Source: Pelomonas sp041914785
GTDB lineage: Bacteria; Pseudomonadota; Gammaproteobacteria; Burkholderiales; Burkholderiaceae_C
NCBI GenBank assembly: GCA_041914785.1
Contig: JAYSCT010000069.1
Coordinates: forward strand, 1-26,309
Direction: 5' to 3'
DNA length: 26,309 nt
Positions 15,958-24,236 of this stretch are shown piece by piece. Both the position numbers and the translations under genes were made by a program. The number at the start of each line of letters is the position of its first letter. The first letter of the stretch is position 1. The notes under the pieces are model-generated. The model was not told the DNA's origin, ran no database searches, and saw only the letters and a list, made by a program, of their open reading frames with translations.

Positions 15958-16090
15958 GCCGGCCGGGCGGCGCGCGGTGGCGGCTTGATGCGCCGACCGG
16001 GCGTGCAGCCTGACGCCGAAGCCCTGCGGGTGCTGACCGACGGGACATGCGCAGCAAGATGCATGACGCGATGACAATGTCCCGGTGGGC

Positions 16091-16447
16091 ATGATGACTC
16101 GCTACTTCAAGCGCTTGCTGACGCGTCTGCAAGGCCAGCGCCCCGCACTGGCGGCGGTTGTCGTCGATGCCGATGGCATCGGCAGTGGCGACGACCGCCT
16201 TGTCTGGCATGACATCCAACGCGTTGAAGCCTACCGGCGGGATGCGTACATCGGCGACTGCCTCTGCCTGTCATTCCAGGGACCGGGTGAGCGCTGGCTG
16301 GAGGTCTCCGAGGACTCGCCCAACTGGGCGTCGCTGGGCGAGACTGTCCATCTCGTTCTGCCCGGCGCCATGGCACCGCAGGACTGGGGCTTGCGCCTCA
16401 TGGCAGCCTCTGCGGGGCAGTCCGTGAACGTCTACCGGAGACCTTGA
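16091..16447 (+). CDS. Hypothetical protein, 118 residues
   Basis: Not recognised with confidence. The N terminus is basic (MMTRYFKRLLTRLQ). The body contains DADGIGSGDDRLVWHDIQRVEAYRRDAYIGDCLCLSFQ (given in outline: a D/G-rich turn, a WHDI-x-RVEAY strand and a CLSF strand) and WLEVSEDSPNW. It resembles small proteins of the 'strand turns, then W-x-E-V-x-E-D' type seen beside other genes in proteobacteria. The amino-acid make-up (Trp, Tyr, Asp rich) looks like a real folded protein and not a GC-driven artefact. The ATG at 16091 is followed by another at 16094, and a GTG at 16085 is also possible; no clear ribosome-binding site. Its stop is only nine bases from the fliR stop, tail to tail, with no terminator between them. 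Confidence 0.62.
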   Translation: MMTRYFKRLLTRLQGQRPALAAVVVDADGIGSGDDRLVWHDIQRVEAYRRDAYIGDCLCLSFQGPGERWLEVSEDSPNWASLGETVHLVLPGAMAPQDWGLRLMAASAGQSVNVYRRP

Positions 16448-16456
16448 AGCGGCGCC

Positions 16457-17221
16457 TCAGGTGAACGCCGCCAGCAGCCGCTCCAGCGCCACGGTGAAGG
16501 GCGTCTGCATCAGCGGCAGCGTGGCCACCATGCCGATCAGCCCGACGCTGACGGTCAGCGGGAAGCCCACCGAGAACACGCCGATCTGCGGCGCGACGCG
16601 CGAGATCACGCCCAGCACGAGGTTGACGAACATCAGCATCGTGATGAGCGGCAGCGCGATCCACAGGCCGATGTTGAAGATCTCGCCGCCCCATTTGTGC
16701 GGCTGCGCCACGCGCAGGAAGGCGAAGGGCTCGGCGCCGACCGGGAACGCGTGGAAGCTCTGCACCAGCGCGTTGATGAGCAGCAGGTGGCCGTTGATGG
16801 CGATGAACAAAAACGCCACCATGCTGCCGAAGAAGCGCGCGCTGGCGGTCCCCTGGGCGCCGGTGCCGGGGTCGAAGAAGCCGGCGAAGTTCAGGCCCAT
16901 CTGCAGGCCGATGATTTCACCGGCGAACTCCAGCGCCGCAAACACGATGCGCACCGCGAAGCCCATGGCCAGGCCGATCAGCAGCTGCTGCGCGATCAGC
17001 AGCGTCAGCATCGGCAGCGAATCCAGCGGCGTGGGCGGGATGTCGGGCAGCGACGGCTGGGCCGCCACGGCGATGAACAGCGACAGGCCGATGCGCAGCC
17101 GCAGCGGCACGTTGCGCTGGCTGAACGTGGGCATGCCGGCGAACAGCGCCAGCGTGCGGATGAAGGGCCACAGCAGCGGGTTCAGCCAGGCCAGCAGCTG
17201 GGCTTCGGTGACGGAAAACAT
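16457..17221 (-). CDS. fliR: Flagellar export gate protein FliR
   Basis: Polytopic membrane protein of 254 residues, part of the FliP-FliQ-FliR export gate of the flagellar type III secretion system. Five to six hydrophobic segments are visible, with conserved features such as EFAGEIIGLQMGLNFAGFFDP and the late RVAPQIGVFSVGFPL motif. The ATG at 17221 begins MFSVTEAQLLAWL, the normal FliR N terminus. A longer in-frame reading from 17320 would translate the intergenic repeat and is rejected. No strong ribosome-binding site is seen, and repeat copy A lies immediately upstream. Last gene of the operon. Confidence 0.95.
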   Translation of the reverse strand: MFSVTEAQLLAWLNPLLWPFIRTLALFAGMPTFSQRNVPLRLRIGLSLFIAVAAQPSLPDIPPTPLDSLPMLTLLIAQQLLIGLAMGFAVRIVFAALEFAGEIIGLQMGLNFAGFFDPGTGAQGTASARFFGSMVAFLFIAINGHLLLINALVQSFHAFPVGAEPFAFLRVAQPHKWGGEIFNIGLWIALPLITMLMFVNLVLGVISRVAPQIGVFSVGFPLTVSVGLIGMVATLPLMQTPFTVALERLLAAFT

Positions 17222-17248
17222 GTCAGCGGGCGATGGTGCGTTCAAACG

Positions 17249-17344
17249 CGGGCCGAGCGACGGGCCGCTCCCCAGCCGGCCCGCCTTGGCGATGTGCCTG
17301 CCGGTCGAGCCGGTAGGCATCGCCGTCCCCTCGGGGGACCGACC
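17249..17344. repeat. Three-hairpin intergenic repeat, copy A (fliQ-fliR gap)
   Basis: One of three homologous copies in the window (see 25031 and 26190). Hairpin 1: CGGGCCG/CGGCCCG (17261-17283). Hairpin 2: GCCTGCCGG (17296-17304) with CCGGTAGGC (17310-17318), one G-T wobble, inside GCGATG/CATCGC. Hairpin 3: GTCCCC/GGGGAC with a TCG loop (17325-17339). It fills most of the 174-bp gap between the fliQ stop and the fliR start. Confidence 0.9.
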
Positions 17345-17395
17345 GGGCGCGCCCGCGTTCAGCGGTGCGAGGCTGGGCGAGGGGCCAACACATCG

Positions 17396-17665
17396 TCAGC
17401 CGACGGCGTTCGGGATCGCCATCAACGTGCGCTGGATGTACTCCACCAGCTGCGTGACCATCCACGGCCCGGCGACCGCCAGCGTCAGCACCGCGGCGAT
17501 GACCTTGGGCACGAAGGACAGCGTCGCCTCGTTGATCTGCGTCGCGGCCTGGATCACGCTGATGACCACGCCCACCAGCAGCACGACGATGAGGATGGGT
17601 GCGGACACCAGCATCAGCATGTAGAGGCCCTGCTGGCCGAAGGTGAAGACTTGTTGTGCGTCCAT
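17396..17665 (-). CDS. fliQ: Flagellar export gate protein FliQ
   Basis: Small membrane protein of 89 residues, the standard FliQ length, with two TM segments (about 16-40 and 52-75) separated by the conserved QAATQINEATLSFVPK loop. It assembles around FliP/FliR in the export gate. It starts ten bases after the fliP stop. The following 174-bp gap to fliR, holding a repeat, breaks the otherwise dense packing. Confidence 0.96.
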   Translation of the reverse strand: MDAQQVFTFGQQGLYMLMLVSAPILIVVLLVGVVISVIQAATQINEATLSFVPKVIAAVLTLAVAGPWMVTQLVEYIQRTLMAIPNAVG

Positions 17666-17675
17666 GTCGGGTCGG

Positions 17676-18422
17676 TCAGGTCACAAAGGAGGCGGCGAGC
17701 GAGCCCAGCAGCAGGTTCCAGCCGTCCGCCAGCACGAACAGCATCAGCTTGAAGGGCAGGGCGACGAGCACGGGGGACAGCATCATCATGCCCAGGCTCA
17801 TCAGCACGCTGGCCACGATCATGTCGATGACCAGGAACGGGATGAAGATCAGGAAGGCGATCTGGAAGGCGCTCTTCAGCTCGCTGGTCACGAAGGCCGG
17901 CACCAGCACCTTGAAGGGCACGTCCTCGGGCTTGATGCCGTTGTCCAGCTTGGCCAGCCGCGCGAACAGTGCAACGTCGGCCTGGCGCGTCTGCTTCAGC
18001 ATGAAGCCGCGCATGGGCACCTCGGCGCGCTTGAGGGCTTCGTCGAACTGGATGGTGCCGGCGCTGTAGGGCTGCCAGGCCTCGGCGTAGACCTTGTCCA
18101 GCGTCGGGCTCATGACGAAGAAGGTCAGGAACAGCGACAGGCCCACGATGACCTGGTTGGGCGGCGAGGCCTGCGTGCCCAGCGCCTGGCGGGTCAGGCT
18201 CAGCACGATGGCGATGCGCGTGAACGCCGTCATCATCAGCAGCACCGCGGGCAGGAAGCCCAAGGCGGTGAAGAACAGCAGCGTCTGGATGGGCACCGAG
18301 TAGCTGCTGCCGCCGGCGCCCTGGCCGACCAGCAGCGGCAGCGTGGCTGGCGGGCTCTGCGTCTGCGCGATGGCGCTGCCTGCGGCGAGCAGCGCCAGGC
18401 CGATCAGGTGCTTAGGCCGCAT
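17676..18422 (-). CDS. fliP: Flagellar export gate protein FliP
   Basis: Core export-gate membrane protein of 248 residues. A cleavable-type signal peptide (about 1-20, ending SAIAQ) is followed by TM segments with the conserved LLFFTALGFLPAVLLMMTAFTRI region, a periplasmic loop containing MRGFMLKQTRQADVALFARL, and the C-terminal IAFLIFIPFLVIDMIVASVLMS block (quoted in short runs of the family's hallmark). The ATG at 18422 lies inside the end of fliO, an 11-base overlap suggesting translational coupling. A longer in-frame start at 18551 would lie within fliO and spoil the signal peptide. Confidence 0.97.
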   Translation of the reverse strand: MRPKHLIGLALLAAGSAIAQTQSPPATLPLLVGQGAGGSSYSVPIQTLLFFTALGFLPAVLLMMTAFTRIAIVLSLTRQALGTQASPPNQVIVGLSLFLTFFVMSPTLDKVYAEAWQPYSAGTIQFDEALKRAEVPMRGFMLKQTRQADVALFARLAKLDNGIKPEDVPFKVLVPAFVTSELKSAFQIAFLIFIPFLVIDMIVASVLMSLGMMMLSPVLVALPFKLMLFVLADGWNLLLGSLAASFVT

Positions 18423-18735
18423 TGCCGCGCTCCTTCTTGAGCAGCGTGGCGAACGTGGCTGGTGTCGGGGGCTCGGCCTGGGGTGGCAGCGTGTGCAGCG
18501 TCGTGATGCTCTGGGCGGTCGCGCCCAGCACCAGCCAGCGGCGGTCCTCACCCTGGCCCACCTCGACGACCAGCAGACGCTGGTTGGGCGACGTGGGCAG
18601 TTGCGCGACGACGCGCAGCACGCCCGCGGCTGCCGCGCCGCCCATCGGCGTGCGCTTGAGCAGCCAGAGCGCGACGGGGATCAGCGCGATGATCCCGAGG
18701 AACCACAGGAAGGGGAGCAGGCCGGAAGCGTTCAT
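18412..18735 (-). CDS. fliO: Flagellar biosynthesis protein FliO
   Basis: Small bitopic membrane protein of 107 residues that helps assemble FliP. One TM (about 6-25) is followed by a cytoplasmic domain with VVAQLPTSPNQRLLVVEVG and WLVLGATAQSITTLHTLP, matching the weakly conserved FliO pattern of basic/hydrophobic strands. It overlaps fliP by 11 bases. Upstream lies a 187-bp gap after fliN that holds a palindromic element. Identification rests on position and pattern together, as FliO is poorly conserved. Confidence 0.92.
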   Translation of the reverse strand: MNASGLLPFLWFLGIIALIPVALWLLKRTPMGGAAAAGVLRVVAQLPTSPNQRLLVVEVGQGEDRRWLVLGATAQSITTLHTLPPQAEPPTPATFATLLKKERGNAA

Positions 18736-18799
18736 GCCTCGGCATTCTGCGGAGCGACTTGACGTGTCGAAGCCCGCAAATAGACAGGCAATCGCTGCC

Positions 18800-18913
18800 T
18801 AGTCTGGCGACCGCCGCCGCCGAAGGCGCGGCGCCCTCCAGCAGCCGCCGCGGAACCGGCTTTGCCGGGCCGCCAGCGGCGCCCCTTGAGGGGGCCGGCG
18901 AAGCCGGTACGGG
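18800..18913. repeat. Cloverleaf-like palindromic element between fliN and fliO
   Basis: A 14-bp stem (18855-18868 ACCGGCTTTGCCGG with 18895-18908, one G-T wobble) encloses two smaller hairpins: GCCG/CGGC (18869-18880) and CCCC/GGGG with a TTGA loop (18882-18893). The outline is that of a four-way junction. It is unrelated in sequence to the three-copy repeat elsewhere in the operon. It occupies most of the 187-bp gap. Only one copy is in the window; I recall similar elements as common in Burkholderiales genomes. Confidence 0.7.
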
Positions 18914-18922
18914 GTGGTCTGT

Positions 18923-19366
18923 TCAAGCGGCCTTGGACAGCCGGCGCATGCGCTCGGACGGCGTGACGATGTCCGTCAGCCGGATGCCGAACTTGTCGTT
19001 CACCACCACCACCTCGCCCTGCGCGATCAGGTAGCCGTTGACCAGCACGTCCATCGGCTCGCCGGCCAGCGCGTCGAGCTCCACCACCGAGCCCTGGGCG
19101 AGCTGCAGGATGTGCTTGATCGGGATGCGCGTGCGGCCCAGCTCCACGGTGAGCTGCACCGGGATGTCCAGGATCATGTTGATGTCGTTGCCGGCGTTCG
19201 TCGCCGTGGTCGGCGCGAAGCTCGCGAAGGAGGCCGGTGCCACCTGCTCGGGCTGCACCTCGGTGGCGGCCTCGACCGCGCCGCCCGGCTTGGATTCGGC
19301 GAGCGCCGCGGCCCACTCGGCCGCCATCGCGTCCTGCTCGGCGGCGTTGCTGTTCTCAGCTGACAT
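18923..19366 (-). CDS. fliN: Flagellar motor switch protein FliN
   Basis: C-ring component of 147 residues. A variable acidic/Ala-rich N terminus (about 1-60) precedes the SpoA domain (about 63-145) with ILDIPVQLTVELGRTRIPIKHILQLAQGSVVEL, then GEPMDVLVNGYLIAQGEVVVVN and the terminal RLTDIV region (hallmarks quoted in outline). It forms the bottom of the C-ring and binds FliH and CheY-P. Its ATG overlaps the fliM stop by 11 bases, so the two switch proteins are probably coupled in translation. Confidence 0.97.
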   Translation of the reverse strand: MSAENSNAAEQDAMAAEWAAALAESKPGGAVEAATEVQPEQVAPASFASFAPTTATNAGNDINMILDIPVQLTVELGRTRIPIKHILQLAQGSVVELDALAGEPMDVLVNGYLIAQGEVVVVNDKFGIRLTDIVTPSERMRRLSKAA

Positions 19367-20360
19367 GGCTTTCTCCCAGCCAGGTCATGTTCGACCCGGT
19401 CAACATGCGTTCGACTTTCAAGGCGTATTTGCCGCTGCTGGTGCCGTAGTGGCACTCGAACACCGGCACGCCGACCACCTTGGCGTGGATGTTCTTCTCC
19501 AGGTCGAGCTCGATGAAGTCGCCCGGCTTGAAGGCGAGCAGCTGCTCGACCGTTGCGTCGGCGTGCGCCAGCTCGGCCACCAGCTCCACCTCGGCGGCCT
19601 GGATCTGGTTCTTCAGCAGGTTCACCCAGCGGCGATCGGGCTCGTTGGAGTCGCCCTGCATGGTCGAGTACAGGACGTCGCGGATCGGCTCCAGCGTCGA
19701 GTAGGGGATGCAGAAGTGGATGGTGCCGCTGGTGTCGCCGATCTCCAGCGTGAACGAGGTGGCCACCACGATCTCGCTGGGCGTGGCGATGTTGGCGAAT
19801 TGCGGCTGCATCTCCGAGCGCTGGTAGTCCAGCTCCAGCGGGTAGATGCCGTGCCAGGCCTTCTGGTACTCGGCGATGATCACCTCGACCAGGCGCGCGA
19901 TGATGCGCTGCTCGGTGGGCGAGAAATCGCGGCCCTCGATGCGGGTGTGGAACTTGCCGGCGCCGCCGAAGAGCGCGTCGATCACCGCGAACACCAGCGT
20001 CGGGTCGCACACGATCAGGCCCGAGCCGCGCAGCGGCTTGACGCTGACGATGTTGAAGTTGGTCGGCACCACGATCTCGCGCAGGAAGGCGCTGTACTTC
20101 TGCACCTTGATGCCGCCGATGGCGACTTCCGGGCTCTTGCGGATGAAGTTGAACAGGCCCACGCGGATGTTGCGCGCGAACCGCTCGTTGATGATCTCCA
20201 TCGTGGGCATGCGCCCACGGACGATGCGTTCCTGGCTCGCGAGGTTGTACTCGCGGATGCCACCAACCTGCTCCTCCTCCTGCTCGAGCTTCTGGCTCTC
20301 GCCGGTGATGCCCTGGAGCAGTGCATCGACTTCGTCTTGAGACAGGATCTGCTGATTCAT
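19356..20360 (-). CDS. fliM: Flagellar motor switch protein FliM
   Basis: C-ring protein of 334 residues. The N-terminal peptide LSQDEVDALLQGI (6-18) is the CheY-P binding site, linking it to the che operon in the same window. The middle CheC-like domain contains GRMPTMEIINERFARN and the gene ends with a SpoA domain (about 255-325) bearing the LKPGDFIELDL-like motif. It starts 13 bases after the fliL stop and overlaps fliN. Length and motifs are typical. Confidence 0.98.
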   Translation of the reverse strand: MNQQILSQDEVDALLQGITGESQKLEQEEEQVGGIREYNLASQERIVRGRMPTMEIINERFARNIRVGLFNFIRKSPEVAIGGIKVQKYSAFLREIVVPTNFNIVSVKPLRGSGLIVCDPTLVFAVIDALFGGAGKFHTRIEGRDFSPTEQRIIARLVEVIIAEYQKAWHGIYPLELDYQRSEMQPQFANIATPSEIVVATSFTLEIGDTSGTIHFCIPYSTLEPIRDVLYSTMQGDSNEPDRRWVNLLKNQIQAAEVELVAELAHADATVEQLLAFKPGDFIELDLEKNIHAKVVGVPVFECHYGTSSGKYALKVERMLTGSNMTWLGESHVS

Positions 20361-20373
20361 GGCGGACCCGCGG

Positions 20374-20970
20374 TCACTGCACGATGAAGTTGGAGAAGAG
20401 GACTTGCGTGATGGGGCTCTCGACGGCCGCCTTCTTCTTTTTCTTCTTCTTTTTCGGCGCGTCGGCCGGCGGTTCCTCGTCCTCGTCCTCGAGCTCGATG
20501 CCCATGGGGCGCACCGACTCGCGCATGATGTCCTTGGCCAGCTTTTCCTTGCCCTCGCGCGTCAGCAGCTCGACGGCGGTCTTGTGCGCCAGCACCATCA
20601 GCACGTTGCTGCGGATGGCCGGCATGTAAGCCTTGATCTGCTCGGCGAACTTGGGGTCCTCGACCTCCAGCGTGATGCCGATCTGCGCGAAGCGGTCCAC
20701 GTCCTTGTCGGCCAAGTTGACCGTGAACGGGTCCAGCGGCACGAACGTGGGTGGGTGGTCGCTCTTGGGCTTGGCCTTGGTCTTGGGGGCGTGGTCCTCG
20801 GCGGCGACATCGCCCTCCTCGCCATCCTCGGCGGGCTTCTTCTTCAGCAGCATGAAGGCCGCGCCACCGCCGCCCAGCACCAGCACGAGCACGGCCGCCA
20901 GGATGATGATCAGCTTTTTGCTGCCGCCGCCCTTGGGCGCGGCCTCTTCGGCAGCCGGCGCAGTCGCCAT
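20374..20970 (-). CDS. fliL: Flagellar basal body-associated protein FliL
   Basis: Bitopic inner-membrane protein of 198 residues that surrounds and supports the stator. The cytoplasmic N terminus (1-18) is Ala-rich; TM at about 19-41; the periplasmic stomatin-like domain includes VPLDPFTVNLAD and ends ITQVLFSNFIVQ, as in betaproteobacterial FliL. Before that end is a low-complexity insertion: an acidic stretch ELEDEDEEPP followed by eight consecutive lysines (about 173-180). An AAGGAG ribosome-binding site precedes the ATG. A 124-bp gap separates it from fliK upstream. Confidence 0.95.
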   Translation of the reverse strand: MATAPAAEEAAPKGGGSKKLIIILAAVLVLVLGGGGAAFMLLKKKPAEDGEEGDVAAEDHAPKTKAKPKSDHPPTFVPLDPFTVNLADKDVDRFAQIGITLEVEDPKFAEQIKAYMPAIRSNVLMVLAHKTAVELLTREGKEKLAKDIMRESVRPMGIELEDEDEEPPADAPKKKKKKKKAAVESPITQVLFSNFIVQ

Positions 20971-21094
20971 GAGAACTCCTTGAACAGCACGCCCACGGCA
21001 CGCGGTGGACGTTTCGGTGCCCGATTATTGACGTCGGGTCGGCCTCGCAAACCTGGATTAGGTGGCGCCTGCCGTGGCTATTTCCACTTCAGGC
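20971..21094 (-). promoter_or_regulatory. fliK-fliL intergenic gap, possible internal promoter
   Basis: In many bacteria fliK and fliL lie at an operon boundary. On the minus strand a TTGCGA (21045-21050) and TAATCG (21022-21027) are separated by 17 bases, a loose sigma-70-like pair. The match to the -10 consensus is weak. No sigma-54 or sigma-28 site could be recognised. Confidence 0.25.
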
Positions 21095-22276
21095 TCAGGC
21101 GAAGGTGTCGAGCAGGCCCACGCTGCGGCGTGCCGGTGGCGCGCCCGGCGTGGCCGCGGCACCGACGCGGTCGCCGCCGCCGCGCGAGTCGCGCGCCGTG
21201 CCGCCGTCGCCATCGCGCTCGCCTTCGTGACTTGCATCATGCGAAGCCTGCTGGAACACGCCGCCGCCGGCGAGCGTGAGGCCCTGGCCCTGCAGCGCGG
21301 CGGCCAGGTCGGGCAGGCTCTGCTCCAGCGCCTGGCGGGTCTCGGCCTGCGCGGCGTGGAAGGACACCTGCGCCTGGCTGCCGTCGACGGTGATCTGCAC
21401 CGTCACCGGGCCCATGTCGGCCGGATTGAGCTGCAGCTGCGCCTGCTGCACGCCGTCCACGGCCAGCAGGCTGACGCGGGCGCCCAGCTCGGGGGCGAAG
21501 GCGTCGCTCTTCACGGGGGCGTGCACGCCGGCGTGGGTGAGGGTGGGCGCGGCGTCCGCGGCGGCCAGGGGCAGCGCCTGCGCCAGCACGGCGGCAAAGC
21601 CAGGCGTGGCGGGGGGCGCGGCGACCAGGGGGGGCTCGCTGGCGGTGGAGGCCGCGGCGCTGGCCGTCTGCAGCGCGTGCGTCTCGCCGCGGGTGTCGGC
21701 CTGGGCCGTGTCGGCGTGCAGGTCTGCGGCCTTCGCGTGGCGGGCGTCGGCGGGCTGCGCCGTGGCGCGGTCGGTGTCGGCGGCCACGCCGCGCAGGCCG
21801 GGGCGGCCGGGGCTGCCCTGGGCAGCGTCATCGGCAGCGGCCGCCGCCGCGCCATGGGCGCGGTGCAGGTCGGGCCTGGCGGCCTCGGGTTGCGCGGCGG
21901 CCATGCCGAGCAGCTGCGTGAACTCCTTCAGCTGCGGCGTGTCGGTGGCGTCGTCCTCGTCGGCGCCGGCGGTCACGGCGTCGGTGGCGGTTTCGGCGTC
22001 GGTCTTGTCGGCCGGTGCCTTGGCCTCGGCTTTGGGGGCGCCCTCTGCCGGGCGCTGCTGCGCGGGCTTGGCGGGCTGGGTCGGGCGGCGCGGCGCGGCG
22101 GCCTGGGGCGCCGGGGCGGGTTCGGCGGCCGGCGTGGCCTCGGGCTGCACCGGCAGCGCGGCGCGCACGGTCATCAGCTGCGCAAAGCTCGGGCCGGCGG
22201 CCGGCGCGGAGGTGGGCGTGGCCGGCGGCTGGGCTGGCGGCTTCGGGGCGATGAAGGGGGCGGCGGAGGCGAGCAT
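21095..22276 (-). CDS. fliK: Flagellar hook-length control protein FliK
   Basis: Secreted molecular ruler and substrate-specificity switch, 393 residues. The first 250 residues are low-complexity, rich in Ala, Pro, Asp and Thr, as expected of the ruler region. The C-terminal Flg_hook domain (about 265-345) contains LQLNPADMGPV (281-291), VSFHAAQAETRQALEQSLPDL and LQGQGLTLAG. A Gly/Asp/Arg-rich tail with several His follows, ending LLDTFA. It starts four bases after the fliJ stop. Codon use is extremely GC-rich, so many false reading frames run antisense to it. Confidence 0.93.
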   Translation of the reverse strand: MLASAAPFIAPKPPAQPPATPTSAPAAGPSFAQLMTVRAALPVQPEATPAAEPAPAPQAAAPRRPTQPAKPAQQRPAEGAPKAEAKAPADKTDAETATDAVTAGADEDDATDTPQLKEFTQLLGMAAAQPEAARPDLHRAHGAAAAAADDAAQGSPGRPGLRGVAADTDRATAQPADARHAKAADLHADTAQADTRGETHALQTASAAASTASEPPLVAAPPATPGFAAVLAQALPLAAADAAPTLTHAGVHAPVKSDAFAPELGARVSLLAVDGVQQAQLQLNPADMGPVTVQITVDGSQAQVSFHAAQAETRQALEQSLPDLAAALQGQGLTLAGGGVFQQASHDASHEGERDGDGGTARDSRGGGDRVGAAATPGAPPARRSVGLLDTFA

Positions 22277-22280
22277 GGCG

Positions 22281-22736
22281 TCAGGCGTGGGCGGTGCGGC
22301 GCAGGTGGGCGCGAGCGGCGAATTCGTCGGTGGCGCGTTGTTCGCGGCGCTGGGCCTGCTTGTCGGCCTCGGCCCGGCGGCGGGCGATCAACTGGCGCAG
22401 CGCGGCCACGCGCAGTTCGGCCTGGCGCAACGTCTCGCGGGCGCGGTGCAGGCGCTGGTCGGCGTGGTTGGCGACGTGGCCCTGCGTGTCGACGGCCTGG
22501 TTCAGCCGCTGGCCGAAGCTCTGGTAGCAGCCGACGAGGCTCATCGTCGTGCCCTGGGAGAAGCTCTGCGTCCAGCGCTGCTGGTACTCCTGGCGGTAGC
22601 CGGCCAGTTCGCCGTGCTGCGCGCGGGCGGCATCGGCCTGCGTGCTGGCGGTGTGCAGCGCGCGGGCCGCGGCGTCGCGCTCGCCTTCGGCGCGTTCCAG
22701 CAGCAGGCTGAGGGTATCGGTGGCAGTGGCACTCAT
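22281..22736 (-). CDS. fliJ: Flagellar export chaperone-escort protein FliJ
   Basis: Coiled-coil protein of 151 residues, almost entirely helical and rich in Ala, Arg, Gln and Glu. Conserved elements are LSLLLERAEGERDAAARAL near the start, a central YRQEYQQRW (47-55) and the C-terminal LRQLIARRRAEADKQAQRRE region. It acts as the central stalk of the FliI ATPase and recycles chaperones. GGAG lies just before the ATG. It follows fliI by 72 bp and precedes fliK by 4 bp. Weak family conservation, but position and pattern agree. Confidence 0.93.
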   Translation of the reverse strand: MSATATDTLSLLLERAEGERDAAARALHTASTQADAARAQHGELAGYRQEYQQRWTQSFSQGTTMSLVGCYQSFGQRLNQAVDTQGHVANHADQRLHRARETLRQAELRVAALRQLIARRRAEADKQAQRREQRATDEFAARAHLRRTAHA

Positions 22737-22808
22737 CGGGGGCTCCAGCGCAGCGCCCGGCCTAGGGGCCCGACGCTCTGTCGTTATCGGCGGGCGCCAC
22801 CCGGAGGT

Positions 22809-24236
22809 TTAGGCGCCCTGGACCACGGCCTGCAGCTGGTTGACGCTGGCGTGAAGAAGTGCCGGGCTGTGCATGTCCTGCTGCAGCAGCCGCGTCATGT
22901 CGGCATGCAGGCGCACGGCCAGGTCCAGCTCGGGGTCCGCGCCCGGGGCGTAGGCACCGAGCTGGATCAGGTCGCGGGCCTTGTTGTATTTCGCCAGAAG
23001 CTGGCGGAACCGACGCGCGGAATCGACCTGGTTTTGGGGTGCAACACTGGTCATCACCCGCGAAATGCTGCGCTCGATGTCGATGGCCGGGTAGTGGCCG
23101 GCCTCGGCCAGCTCGCGGCTCAGCACGATGTGGCCGTCCAGGATGCCGCGCGCCGCATCGGCGATGGGGTCCTGCGGGTCGTCGCCCTCGGTCAGCACCG
23201 TATAGAACGCGGTGATGGAGCCCTCGCCGGGCAGGCCGTTGCCGCTGCGCTCCACCAGCTGCGGCAGCTTGGCGAAGCAGCTGGGCGGGTAGCCCTTGGT
23301 GGCCGGCGGCTCGCCGATGGCCAGCGCGATCTCGCGCTGGGCCATCGCGTAGCGGGTCAGCGAGTCCATCAGCAGCAGCACGTGGCGGCCCTGGTCGCGG
23401 AAGTATTCGGCGATGGCCGTGGCGTAGTGCGCACCCTGCATGCGCATCAGCGGCGGCGCATCGGCGGGTGCGGCCACGACGACGCTGCGGCGCAGGCCCT
23501 GCTCGCCGAGGATGTCCTCGATGAATTCCTTCACTTCGCGGCCGCGCTCGCCGATCAAGCCCACGACGATGACGTCGGCCTGCGTGTAGCGGGCCATCAT
23601 GCCCAGCAGCACCGATTTGCCGACGCCGGTGCCGGCGAACAGCCCCAGGCGCTGGCCGCGCCCGACGGTGAGCAGCGCGTTGATGGCGCGCACGCCGGTG
23701 TCCAGCGGCGTGCGCACGGGGTCGCGGTCCATCGCGTTGATGGGGCGGCGCACCATGGGCTCGTTGTGGATGGCGCTGAGCTCGCCGCCGCGGTCCAGCG
23801 GGTGGCCGTGCGGGTCCACCACGCGGCCCAGCAGGCCGTCGCCCATGGGCAGGTGCAGGCCGCGGTCCTCGCCGCGGCGCCAGGGGTGCAGCGGCTGGCC
23901 CAGCTGGGGCGCCAGCGGCGGCAGGTGGCGTGGCACGACGGTGGCGCCGCTGGACAGGCCCTGCACCTCGTCGGTGGGCATCAGGTAGGCGCGGTCACCC
24001 GAGAAGCCCACCACCTCGGCGTTCACCGGTGCCAGGCCGCGGCGCGGGCTGTTGCCCGAGCTGGGCATCTGGATGCGGCACACCGACCCCAGCGGCACCT
24101 TGATGCCGGTGGCTTCCAGCACCAGGCCGGCCACGCGCACCAGCTTGCCCTGCGACTCCAGCGGCGCGGCGTTGCCGGCCAGCGTTTCGAGGTCGGCCAG
24201 GTAGCGCTGCCAGCGCTCGGTGCGCGCGGACGTCAT
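22809..24236 (-). CDS. fliI: Flagellum-specific ATPase FliI
   Basis: Hexameric ATPase of the flagellar export apparatus, 475 residues, related to F1 beta. Walker A AGTGVGKS (201-208), Walker B LLLMDS (286-292 region, Asp291), GERGREVKEFIED (229-241), and the downstream PSCFAKLPQLVERSG and GSITAFYTVLTEGDD blocks are all present. The ATG at 24236 overlaps the fliH stop in a 4-base ATGA, indicating coupling. It works with FliH (its negative regulator and tether) and FliJ. Confidence 0.98.
   Translation of the reverse strand: MTSARTERWQRYLADLETLAGNAAPLESQGKLVRVAGLVLEATGIKVPLGSVCRIQMPSSGNSPRRGLAPVNAEVVGFSGDRAYLMPTDEVQGLSSGATVVPRHLPPLAPQLGQPLHPWRRGEDRGLHLPMGDGLLGRVVDPHGHPLDRGGELSAIHNEPMVRRPINAMDRDPVRTPLDTGVRAINALLTVGRGQRLGLFAGTGVGKSVLLGMMARYTQADVIVVGLIGERGREVKEFIEDILGEQGLRRSVVVAAPADAPPLMRMQGAHYATAIAEYFRDQGRHVLLLMDSLTRYAMAQREIALAIGEPPATKGYPPSCFAKLPQLVERSGNGLPGEGSITAFYTVLTEGDDPQDPIADAARGILDGHIVLSRELAEAGHYPAIDIERSISRVMTSVAPQNQVDSARRFRQLLAKYNKARDLIQLGAYAPGADPELDLAVRLHADMTRLLQQDMHSPALLHASVNQLQAVVQGA

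Noticed and set aside
17222..17320. An N-terminal extension of FliR, and a similar one for FliH at 25007-25069
   Set aside because: The extra residues are translations of the intergenic repeat and not of the protein families; the short starts match the families.
20420..20470. Poly-lysine run in FliL as a sequencing or frameshift artefact
   Set aside because: The frame continues into the conserved ITQVLFSNFIVQ end, and codons alternate between AAA and AAG, so it is a genuine low-complexity insertion.
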